Origin: Thermoleophilaceae bacterium
Lineage (GTDB): Bacteria > Actinomycetota > Thermoleophilia > Solirubrobacterales > Thermoleophilaceae
Direction of reading: 5' to 3'
Assembly: GCA_030447725.1 (NCBI GenBank)
Contig: JAUJOQ010000001.1
Location: 1,091,263 to 1,155,262, forward strand
DNA: 64,000 nucleotides
Shown: positions 7,755-14,944 of the stretch, piece after piece
How positions within the stretch are numbered: the first letter of the stretch is position 1
Layout: each line of letters opens with the position of its first letter
The notes under the pieces: model-generated
What the model was told of the DNA's origin: nothing
Seen by the model: the letters and a program-made list of their open reading frames with translations, nothing else
Databases searched by the model: none
Translations under genes and position numbers: made by a program

Positions 7755-8633
7755 TCAGGAGGAGCTGGACAGCCGGCGCGATCTGATCGCGGCCTCCATC
7801 CGGCCCACCGCCTCGGCGAGCGCGCCCACGAGCTCCTCGTCCAGATCACCGCCAAGCGCGGCGTTGGCGGCATCTCCGACGGCCGCCCTATCGCCTTCGA
7901 GCGCCGACCGCCGCTCGGGTGGGATATCCCCCCCGAGCTCGGCGAGCAGGCTCTCGAGCGCCACGCGGGCCTGCAGGGCGGCTTGGCGTGGCCGTTCGGC
8001 GTCGAGGTCCGCTCGGGCCCGCAGCACGAGCTCCTCACAGACCAGCACGTGCTCCCGTGCTCCGAGCAGGGCGGCAAAGCGCTCCTCCGGCGCCTCCATC
8101 GAGCGGCTGGCGCGCCGGCGGGGCTCGGGCGGCAGCTCCCAGGCCTCGACGTAGCGGCCGTCGGCCACGGCCTCCCCGTCGCCGAAGCCGATACGCACCA
8201 CAAGGGCCTGCCGGGAGGAGACGTCGCGCGCATACGGATCGGCGTGGGCCACGCGATGCGCGTACAGCACACTGCCCAGGACGCGGTCCCCTTCCGCCAA
8301 CTCGGTCCGCACACGGCTCTCGTCGCTTCTCAGGCCGTCCAGCCAACTCTTCGCCGTGAGCTCCGTCTCGAAGGGCTGGGGGCGAACAAGCGTGGCGCGC
8401 GTGGTGGGCACCGGCTTCGGGGCGCCCTCCTCGACAGTCCGGCCCCGGCGACTGCGCAAGCGCCGGCGCTCCGCGGCGCCGAGCGTGGCCAGGACGAGCA
8501 CCCGGTCGGGAGCGTCGCCCGGGGCGGACCGGATCAGGAAGCGTCCGTCATCCGGGCCAAGCAGGAACCCGAACTCGAACTGGACGAAGCCGAACAGCGC
8601 GGCGTCGCCGCTGCGCTCCTGCGTGGGGTCTAT
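7755..8633 (-). CDS. conserved-looking hypothetical protein (start codon unclear)
   Basis: About 292 residues, soluble, no recognised domain. The N-terminal part (FGFVQFEFGFLLGPDDGRFL, then DRVLVLATLGA) appears beta-rich. The middle contains VLGSVLYAHRVAHADPYARD and a glycine-rich strand; the C-terminal third is helical and Ala/Glu/Arg-rich. The frame overlaps the end of the upstream hydrolase gene by four bases. No ATG, GTG or TTG lies in frame close to the domain's beginning. The coordinates use ATA 8633, preceded by GAGGG; the first canonical start downstream is a GTG at VLVLATL, which would remove a well-formed segment. Coupling to the hydrolase suggests a cell-envelope role, but this is a guess. 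Confidence 0.55.
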   Translation of the reverse strand: MDPTQERSGDAALFGFVQFEFGFLLGPDDGRFLIRSAPGDAPDRVLVLATLGAAERRRLRSRRGRTVEEGAPKPVPTTRATLVRPQPFETELTAKSWLDGLRSDESRVRTELAEGDRVLGSVLYAHRVAHADPYARDVSSRQALVVRIGFGDGEAVADGRYVEAWELPPEPRRRASRSMEAPEERFAALLGAREHVLVCEELVLRARADLDAERPRQAALQARVALESLLAELGGDIPPERRSALEGDRAAVGDAANAALGGDLDEELVGALAEAVGRMEAAIRSRRLSSSS

Positions 8634-11098
8634 TCGCCCTCGTGGGCGTGTGAGGAGCGTTTGTCGGCGGGCAGTGAGTACTTCGACGGGCTCGTCGGCA
8701 CGACCGGGTTCTCGATCTCGCGCAGTTGGGCGATCAGGTCCGACCACTGGCCGGGCTTGAGCACCGCCAGCGCCTGCTGGCCGAGCTTGCCGTTCGAACC
8801 GAACATCGGCGAGAAGCCGACGTGGATGTGATCGGCATGATCGCCCATCGCGAACGTCGCGCCGCCGATGTCGAACAGCGAGATGATCTGATCGGGCGCC
8901 ATCGTGCCCTGCAACGCCATCAGCCGCCGCACCGCCTGCTCGGTGATCCCGCCCCGCTCCTGATGGCCGAGGATCGGCACACCGTTGATCTGGGCGATGT
9001 CCATCGCGTTGCCCGACGAGTGGTGCGACACGCTGCCCGAGCTTGTGAAGAAGCTGTGGCCGCACTTGAGGCTGGTGATCGTGGGGCGCATCCCGGACTC
9101 GGCCAGGTAGGCCATCCCCGCCAACACCCGCCGGTCGATCTGACCCGACCGGATGTCGTCGCGGCCACAGCCATAGATGTCGATCCGCTCATCAGCGAGC
9201 ACCCGCCGCTCCAACAATGGCTTCGACATCAGCAGGATCTGACCGATCGAGAAGCCGTCCCCATCCCCGCCATGCAGCACGTTACGCCCCGACGCCCGGT
9301 AGATCGCCGTCGCCTCCAACAGCTTCCAGCCATCCAGGATCGGCTTCGGGTCGATCTCCGGCGCGCCCTTGCCCCCCGGGCGAATCGCGAACTCCAGATG
9401 CGCCGCCTTACCCACGTCGGGACGCCCGACCCGGCCCAGCACCGTGCCACCGATCACCCGCGAGCCCTTCTCGAGGCGGCGCAGCCGGATGTCCTTGGAA
9501 TCGGCACTGAAGGGACGCGCGAAGTAGTTCTTGTAGGTCTCGAACCCGCCCTCGCTCCTGGCCTTCGCGTCGAGCTGCTGCTCGAGGCCGCCGGCGTCCC
9601 GGGCCTGCGGCATGCTCGGATGCGCGAAAAGGCGCTCCTTGATCGGCGCGGAGGCGGCCGGCGTGTCCTCGGACCCGCCGCGGCGCTTGTCGCCGCGGCG
9701 CTTGTCGCCGATGCGCTTCGAGTCGTCGAGGTCGGGCTGTGCTCCGGCCGAGGCGGGGGCGGCGGGAGCGTCGTCGTCGTCGTCTGTGCCGTTGGCCTTG
9801 AGTGCTTGGGCGGTGGTGTTGGGGTTGGTGGCGTCGGACTTGGGGACGGGGTAGTAGGTGGCGGTCTTGCCCAGGCCGGTGTAGGTGTAGCGGTTGCCGT
9901 ATACGTCTTGGAGGGTGATGTAGCGGCCGAGCTTTTTGTTTTGGCCGATCTTCTTGATCTCCCCGTCGTTGGTCGCGACGACCGGCGCGCCCTTTTCGGC
10001 GTAGATCTCGATCTCGGAGCGCCCGTCGTCGGATTCGATCACGTTGGCGGCGTTCTCGCCTTGGGCGACGCGCTTGAGCTGCTCTTGCTCTTGGAGGTCG
10101 TCGGCGTAGCGCGCGCGGGCGGCGACCGGGAAGCGGCCCTCGGTGAGCCCGGTCAGCGAGCCGACGAGCTCGCTCGGCACCCCGGCGATCAGCCGCGCTC
10201 TGAGCAGTACCGAGTCGACATACCAGTCGGCGTGGTTGTAGGCGAAGATCGCCCCCCGGACGTCGTTCTCATAGTTGGCCGCGTTCAGATAGTTGGCAGC
10301 GGCGAAGATCGCATCGACGGGGTTATAGGGATCCTTTTTGCCGTCCTTGTTCGCATCGACCCCATAGGCCTCCCACGACGAGGGGATGAACTGCATCCAC
10401 CCAAGCGCCCCCGCGCTGGAGACGTTCAAGTTACGCCCGTAGTCGGTCTCGATCTCGTTGATCGCTGCCAACACCTCCCAGCGCACCCCGTACTCGATCC
10501 CCGCCGCCTGATAGATCGGCAACAAGAAGATCGGCACCCGAAACTTGCGGATCACGAAGTTCGGCACCCCAGTCGCGAACACCCCGCCACCAAACGCCGG
10601 CCCCGGCATCGCATCCACGAACCCGGGGTTCGACCGCGTCGGCGCACCGTCTGAGCGACGCAGCGGAGTCTCCCTCACACGCTGCTTCTGCTTCGCGATC
10701 TCCTTGGGGTCGACCGGAGCCTGAGGGTCGACTTCCGTACGAGTCCCGCCCCGGCGACCGGCGCGGCCGGGACCCTCGGCCGGCGTCGTGTCCCCGCCGC
10801 GCGGCTGCTCGGTTCCCGATCCCGGTGCAGGCGCGGGCGCCGGCGCGGACTCGGTCGGCTCGGGCGCCGACTCGGGCGGGGGCTGGCTGGGAGTTCCGGG
10901 CGGCACTATCTCGCCGGGCACCATCTCGCCGAGTGGCGTGCCGTCCTCCACGGGGACGGGGATCGTCACGACCTCGCCCGTGATCAGGCGAACCGTGATC
11001 GTCCGCTGCTGTGCCGCAGCGGGCATGGTGAGCGCTGTCAGCGCGGCAACGGCAACGAGCCCTGCGCAGAGCAGGAGATAAAGACCCCGCTTGTTCAT
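8630..11098 (-). CDS. secreted three-module cell-wall hydrolase (transglycosylase, M23-like, M15-like)
   Basis: Protein of 822 residues. Residues 1-30 are a signal peptide ending AAAQQ, followed by a Pro-rich linker. At about 190-320 lies a lytic transglycosylase domain (INEIETDYGRNLNV, SAGALGWMQFIPSSWEAYGV, FAAANYLNAA). A duplicated-hybrid (M23/LytM-like) fold then appears in two parts: GAPVVATNDGEIKKIG and later IGGTVLGRVGR with AAHLEFAIRPGGK, separated by a charged Pro-rich insertion containing GDKRRGDKRRGG. The C-terminal module has HHSSGNAMDIAQING and GDHADHIHVGF, spaced like the zinc ligands of M15 peptidases. It would act on peptidoglycan outside the cell. Start ATG 11098 has GGAGGAG 13 bases upstream. 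Whether the M23-like part keeps its catalytic metal site is doubtful. Confidence 0.85.
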   Translation of the reverse strand: MNKRGLYLLLCAGLVAVAALTALTMPAAAQQRTITVRLITGEVVTIPVPVEDGTPLGEMVPGEIVPPGTPSQPPPESAPEPTESAPAPAPAPGSGTEQPRGGDTTPAEGPGRAGRRGGTRTEVDPQAPVDPKEIAKQKQRVRETPLRRSDGAPTRSNPGFVDAMPGPAFGGGVFATGVPNFVIRKFRVPIFLLPIYQAAGIEYGVRWEVLAAINEIETDYGRNLNVSSAGALGWMQFIPSSWEAYGVDANKDGKKDPYNPVDAIFAAANYLNAANYENDVRGAIFAYNHADWYVDSVLLRARLIAGVPSELVGSLTGLTEGRFPVAARARYADDLQEQEQLKRVAQGENAANVIESDDGRSEIEIYAEKGAPVVATNDGEIKKIGQNKKLGRYITLQDVYGNRYTYTGLGKTATYYPVPKSDATNPNTTAQALKANGTDDDDDAPAAPASAGAQPDLDDSKRIGDKRRGDKRRGGSEDTPAASAPIKERLFAHPSMPQARDAGGLEQQLDAKARSEGGFETYKNYFARPFSADSKDIRLRRLEKGSRVIGGTVLGRVGRPDVGKAAHLEFAIRPGGKGAPEIDPKPILDGWKLLEATAIYRASGRNVLHGGDGDGFSIGQILLMSKPLLERRVLADERIDIYGCGRDDIRSGQIDRRVLAGMAYLAESGMRPTITSLKCGHSFFTSSGSVSHHSSGNAMDIAQINGVPILGHQERGGITEQAVRRLMALQGTMAPDQIISLFDIGGATFAMGDHADHIHVGFSPMFGSNGKLGQQALAVLKPGQWSDLIAQLREIENPVVPTSPSKYSLPADKRSSHAHEGE

Positions 11099-11464
11099 TT
11101 CCGCCGTTCGTCTCCTCCCCGAAGAGCCCCCTAGTGGGGCAAAGACCAGTGCGGCAAGCTATCAGAGCAGCCACCCCGCCGCGCGTAAGCTACTTGCTGC
11201 TTGACCGCTACGCAACCAGTAACCGCCGGAGCGGAGCGCGCCCAACGGCTCGAGCGGGCGCGATTGGCGACGGGGAGGCGTGCACATCCATACGATCTCC
11301 AGCGCTAGAAGCGTGGGCGCTGCCGTCATCGATCCGGCCAGGCCCCCGGTCCGGCGGTACGTTACCGCGACACCTACTAACCCTCAAGTAGAAGCTTAGC
11401 TGCCTTTCGGCGGGTCTTCAGTGACCAACTGGGATCAGCTAACTTCCTGTACTCTCCCGCCGCA
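11099..11464. other. divergent intergenic region with short inverted repeats, no gene recognised
   Basis: Space between the hydrolase gene (minus) and the phasin-like gene (plus). It contains GCCCC-CTAGT-GGGGC about 30 bases before the hydrolase start, and a longer imperfect hairpin with arms GCGTAAGC and GCTACGC around 11183-11213. I looked for the c-di-AMP riboswitch often found before actinobacterial wall hydrolases, and did not find its conserved core on either strand. The region probably holds promoters and an unidentified leader structure. Confidence 0.4.
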
Positions 11465-11917
11465 ATGACGGAGAGGCCCGACGATCGCCTGGTGGACCGC
11501 ATCTCGCGTCAGGGAGAGGAAGCGCTCGGGCGCCTCGCGGAGGAGCTGATCGCCAACCCGGTGGTCAACCGCGCGGTCACCGGCGCCTTCGAGGCCCGGG
11601 AGAAGGCGGTGCAGGCCCAGGACGCCGCCATGGGTGCGCTCAACCTGCCCTCCGCGGCGGACATCGAGCGGCTCACCCGCCGGCTGCGATCCGTCTCGCA
11701 GCGCCTGGAGGGCATCGAGGACTCGCTTGACCGGCTGGAGGCACGGGCGGGATCGGCCGCCGCCGCCGCGGCAGATCGAGGCGACACCTCCGCTCTGAAC
11801 GCCCGTCTGGATGAGATCGCGCGCGATGTGGCCGCCGTGCGCGATGCCGTGACTCCGGAGGGCGATCCGGTGCCACGGGCACAGGAACGCCTGACGGTCA
11901 CCGACGCGGCCGGGTAG
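11465..11917 (+). CDS. phasin-like coiled-coil protein
   Basis: Soluble protein of 150 residues, almost wholly helical. An N-terminal amphipathic region (VDRISRQGEEALGRLAEELI) leads to a heptad-rich segment (ERLTRRLRSVSQRLEGIEDS) and a second helix (LNARLDEIARDVAAVRDAV). The pattern resembles phasins and PHA-synthase accessory proteins, but no enzyme motif is present and no PHA synthase is in the window. It ends by overlapping the convergent nucleoside phosphorylase gene by 20 bases. A related protein is encoded at 12661-13005. Confidence 0.6.
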   Translation: MTERPDDRLVDRISRQGEEALGRLAEELIANPVVNRAVTGAFEAREKAVQAQDAAMGALNLPSAADIERLTRRLRSVSQRLEGIEDSLDRLEARAGSAAAAAADRGDTSALNARLDEIARDVAAVRDAVTPEGDPVPRAQERLTVTDAAG

Positions 11918-12635
11918 CCCTCCCGCTCACTCCGGTAGCGGCCATCGCGCCATAGGCGGTCTCGCCGAGCCGCACACCGACCGCCTCCAAAGCCCCTCCG
12001 TCGATTCGCCGGCGGGGCCCATCCAGCAGATCGGTGACGCCGAGAAGCACGCCGGCGGCCACACCTCGGCGCTGGGCCACCGCGAGAAGGGTGGCGGCCT
12101 CCATCTCCACTACCTCCGCGCCGAGGCCCACCCACTGCGCCTGCACGCCCTCGCGGTCGTCGTAGAAGACATCGGTGGACACGGCGACCACCTCACGGGC
12201 TCCTGCAGCCCCGAGGGCGTCGGTGAGCCGGGCATCTGCAGGCGTCCGTCCCTCCGCCCCCAGCGAGGTGCTGGTGCCGTCGGCGGCCAACACCTCTCGC
12301 GCCACAGTGAGCTCGCCGAGCTCGAAGCCGGGCCTCAGCGCGCCGCAGGTGCCGATCCGAATCAAGGTGTTGGCTCCAAGGTCGATCAGTTCCTCCACGA
12401 CGATCGCTGCGCTTGGACCGCCCATCCCCGTGGCCTGCACCGTGAGGATCCGGCCGTCGGGCGCCGTGCCGGTGTACCCCCACAGCCCACGGGTGTGGTT
12501 GAACATCTTCGGCGAGTCGAGGATGGCCTGGGCGACGGCAAGGGCGCGGTGAGGATCGCCCGGCAGCAGCACCCGCTCGGCGAGCTCGGCGGCCGGGCGC
12601 AGGTGGATGGGCCCAGGCTCGGTCAGGCCCGCCAC
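11898..12635 (-). CDS. purine nucleoside or uridine phosphorylase (PNP/UDP family)
   Basis: Phosphorolysis of nucleosides to base and ribose-1-phosphate, a salvage reaction in the cytoplasm. The 245 residues carry LLPGDPHRA (phosphate site), ATGMGGPSAAIVVEELI, RIGTCGALRP and EVVEMEAATLLAVAQRRG (nucleoside-binding Glu), all typical of the trimeric/hexameric PNP/UDP family. Purine and pyrimidine specificity cannot be told apart here. Start GTG 12635 has GAGGA five to six bases upstream; an apparent N-terminal extension overlaps the divergent gene and is rejected. The divergent phasin-like gene starts 25 bases away. Confidence 0.85.
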   Translation of the reverse strand: MAGLTEPGPIHLRPAAELAERVLLPGDPHRALAVAQAILDSPKMFNHTRGLWGYTGTAPDGRILTVQATGMGGPSAAIVVEELIDLGANTLIRIGTCGALRPGFELGELTVAREVLAADGTSTSLGAEGRTPADARLTDALGAAGAREVVAVSTDVFYDDREGVQAQWVGLGAEVVEMEAATLLAVAQRRGVAAGVLLGVTDLLDGPRRRIDGGALEAVGVRLGETAYGAMAATGVSGRATRPRR

Positions 12636-12660
12636 GTTAGTCCTCGTAGACTCCACTCGG

Positions 12661-13005
12661 GTGGCCGAGCAGCGAGACATCCCCGACGCCCTCCGCGAGG
12701 CGGTGGAGCGCACCGTGCAGGCCACCGCCGACACCCGCTCCCGCGCCCAGGACGCCGTTGACGATCTCAGCGCAACCGTCGACGACCTCGTGAAGAACGC
12801 GGAGAAGGGCCTGCGCACCGGCCGCCGCAGCGTCCGCGCGGCCGTCGGCGAGCGCCTGCCCGCCACACAGGACGAGATGAAGGCTCTCCGGGGCGAGCTG
12901 CGAAGGATCTCCGACCGGCTCGACTCGATAGAGGCTCGCCTTCCCGTCGCCCCTCGGCCGGGGAAGGCGAAGAAGGCCTCGTCGAAGAAGTCCAAGTCCA
13001 AGTAG
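12661..13005 (+). CDS. phasin-like protein with lysine-rich tail
   Basis: Protein of 114 residues: helical body (DIPDALREAVERTVQATADT, then RAQDAVDDLSATVDDLVKNA), a second helix (LRGELRRISDRLDSIEARL) and a basic tail (KAKKASSKKSKSK). The last helix resembles RLEGIEDSLDRLEARA in the protein at 11465-11917, so the two are probably paralogues. The basic tail could contact DNA or a polyanion, as in PhaF-like phasins; this is inference. Start GTG 12661 follows TAGACT by nine bases, a leaderless arrangement. Confidence 0.6.
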   Translation: MAEQRDIPDALREAVERTVQATADTRSRAQDAVDDLSATVDDLVKNAEKGLRTGRRSVRAAVGERLPATQDEMKALRGELRRISDRLDSIEARLPVAPRPGKAKKASSKKSKSK

Positions 13006-13007
13006 GG

Positions 13008-13997
13008 ATGCGGGGCCGCCGCGTCCTCATCACCGGGGTAGCGAGCTTCATGGGCGCTGCGCTGGCCCGCCGGCTGGAGGCCGATCCCGAATTTGAGTAC
13101 GTGGCGGGGCTGGACGCCCGCCGGCCGCGGCAGCCTCTCCAGGGCGTGGACTTCATCGAGGCCGATATCAGAGACCCGGTGATCGCGACGCTGATTCCCC
13201 GGGCCGAGGTGGACACCGTGGTGCACAATCAGATCGTCCGCCGCCCAGGCCCGCAGATGTCGAGCCGCTCGATGCACGACATCAACGTGATGGGCTCGCT
13301 TCAGCTGCTCACGGCGTGCGAGCGTTCTCCAGACATCGCCTCGATAGTGATCCGGGGATCGGCCGGCATCTACGGCTCAGAGCCCCAAGCGCCGCAGTTC
13401 TTCGACGAGGAGATGGCCCGCCTCTACCCGCTGCGCAGTCGCTTCCAGCGCGACGTCGGTGAGATCGAGAACCTCTTCGAGACCTACGCCCGCCGCCACC
13501 CCGACACGGTGTGCACGATGCTGCGCTACCAGCCGGCGATCGGCCCAGCTGTGGACACCCAGGTGACCCGCTACCTGTCGGCGCCACTGGTGCCCACCTA
13601 CCTCGGCTTCGACCCGCGGATGCAGTTCGTTCACGAGGAGGATGCGCTCGATGCGCTGGTGGCAACCGTCCGCCGGCCGCTGCGCGGAGCGGTGAACGTG
13701 GCCGGGCCCGGCAGCATCGGACTCACGCGGATGATCCGCACCGCCAGGCGTCCGTCCCTGCCGGTGGCCGGTCCTCTGTTCGCCACGGTCGCGACCGCGA
13801 TGCGCCGCTTGGGGCTGCCCGAGTTGTCGGAGGACTTCCGCCGCCTGCTGCGTTACGGCCGTGCTGTCGACACCACGCGCCTGACGGAGGAGGTCGGCTT
13901 TACGCCGCGCTACGGGACTCCGGCGGCGGTGCACGACTACGTGACCCGCCGCAGCGGGGGCGCCGCCGTGCCCAGCCTGTCCGGATGGAAGGATTGA
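13008..13997 (+). CDS. NAD-dependent epimerase/dehydratase-like protein (extended SDR)
   Basis: Rossmann-fold protein of 329 residues. The dinucleotide-binding motif is TGVASFMG near the N-terminus, followed by DARRPRQPLQGVDFIEADIRD and SIVIRGSAGIYG. The usual active-site Tyr-x3-Lys is not evident: the corresponding region reads YPLRSRFQRDVGEIE. The enzyme may therefore be a binding protein or use different chemistry. It starts two bases after the previous stop. The acyltransferase gene follows directly, suggesting a lipid- or envelope-related operon. Confidence 0.8.
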   Translation: MRGRRVLITGVASFMGAALARRLEADPEFEYVAGLDARRPRQPLQGVDFIEADIRDPVIATLIPRAEVDTVVHNQIVRRPGPQMSSRSMHDINVMGSLQLLTACERSPDIASIVIRGSAGIYGSEPQAPQFFDEEMARLYPLRSRFQRDVGEIENLFETYARRHPDTVCTMLRYQPAIGPAVDTQVTRYLSAPLVPTYLGFDPRMQFVHEEDALDALVATVRRPLRGAVNVAGPGSIGLTRMIRTARRPSLPVAGPLFATVATAMRRLGLPELSEDFRRLLRYGRAVDTTRLTEEVGFTPRYGTPAAVHDYVTRRSGGAAVPSLSGWKD

Positions 13998-13999
13998 GG

Positions 14000-14944
14000 G
14001 TGGCCGGTCCGAGAGGAGGCCTTGCGCTTGTGTCGCTCTTCCTACGTGGCCTGCGCGGCGGCCTCGACGCGGGGCTGGAGCTGCCCGAGGCCATGACGCG
14101 CTCGGCGGCCGGTCTGCCGCGCGAGGCCCGAGAGCGGATGAGCGCAGCCATGCGCCGCCTCGCCGGCGACTACCACGAGGACGAGTGGGGCTTCGACCCC
14201 GATTTCGTGGAGGCCGTCGAGCCGTTCTTCGACTTCCTGTATGACCGCTGGTGGCGGGTGAAGACGACCGGGGTCCACAACGTGCCGGCGCATGGCCGCG
14301 CGCTCCTGGCCGCCAACCACGCCGGGATCCTGCCCTGGGACGCCATGATGGTGTCGGTCGGGCTCATGCGCGAGCACCCCCTTCCCCGCCAGCCGCGGTT
14401 CTTGGTGCTCAACTGGGCCTTCGACCTGCCCTACGTGTCGATGGCGATCCGGCGGATGGGGGGTGTGGTGGCCTCTCCTCACAACGCGGTCAGGCTGCTG
14501 GAGTCCGGCCAGCTCGTGGCGGCGTTCCCAGAGGGCGTGAAGGGCACCGGCAAGCCCTACGCGGAGCGCTACCGCCTGCAGCGCTTCGGCCGGGGCGGCT
14601 TTGTCGAGATCGCGCTGCGCACCGGCGCTCCGATCGTGCCCGTGGCCGTGGTGGGCAGCGAGGAGATCTACCCCAAGCTCGGCGAGGCGCCGCTGCTCGC
14701 GCGGGCCATCGGCGCGCCCTTCTTCCCGCTCACCCCGACCTTCCCGTGGCTCGGACCACTGGGCGCGGTGCCCCTCCCGTCGAAGTGGCGGATCGAGTTC
14801 TGCGACCCGATCGAGACCGCGTCACTCGGGCCCGGCGCCGCCGAGGACCGCGCCCTCGTGCTCGAGCTCTCAGAGCGGGTACGCGAGATCATCCAGCGCA
14901 AGGTGCTGGAGAACGTCGTGGAGCGCGGCCCCGCCTTCGTCTAG
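14000..14944 (+). CDS. 1-acylglycerol-3-phosphate-type acyltransferase (PlsC/LPLAT)
   Basis: Membrane-associated acyltransferase of about 314 residues. Signature motifs are NHAGILPWDA (catalytic His and Asp), then LNWAFDLPYV, FPEGVKGTGKPYAERYRLQRF (phosphate binding) and PIVPVAVVGSEE. GTG 14000 was chosen because GGAAGGA lies six bases upstream; ATG 13985 is in frame but overlaps the previous gene and lacks a ribosome site. Adjacent lipid-type genes (fused acyl-CoA reductase, epimerase) suggest a role in phospholipid or storage-lipid synthesis. The acyl acceptor is not known from sequence. Confidence 0.88.
   Translation: MAGPRGGLALVSLFLRGLRGGLDAGLELPEAMTRSAAGLPREARERMSAAMRRLAGDYHEDEWGFDPDFVEAVEPFFDFLYDRWWRVKTTGVHNVPAHGRALLAANHAGILPWDAMMVSVGLMREHPLPRQPRFLVLNWAFDLPYVSMAIRRMGGVVASPHNAVRLLESGQLVAAFPEGVKGTGKPYAERYRLQRFGRGGFVEIALRTGAPIVPVAVVGSEEIYPKLGEAPLLARAIGAPFFPLTPTFPWLGPLGAVPLPSKWRIEFCDPIETASLGPGAAEDRALVLELSERVREIIQRKVLENVVERGPAFV

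Noticed and set aside
8726..10654. 642-residue plus-strand open frame opposite the wall hydrolase
   Set aside because: Antisense shadow; no domain, and composition typical of GC-rich antisense frames.
11099..11464. c-di-AMP (ydaO-type) riboswitch before the wall hydrolase
   Set aside because: Expected from biology, but the conserved GGGTGAATC and CCCGTCAGCTAACCTCG-like segments are absent on both strands; AGCTAAC alone is not enough.
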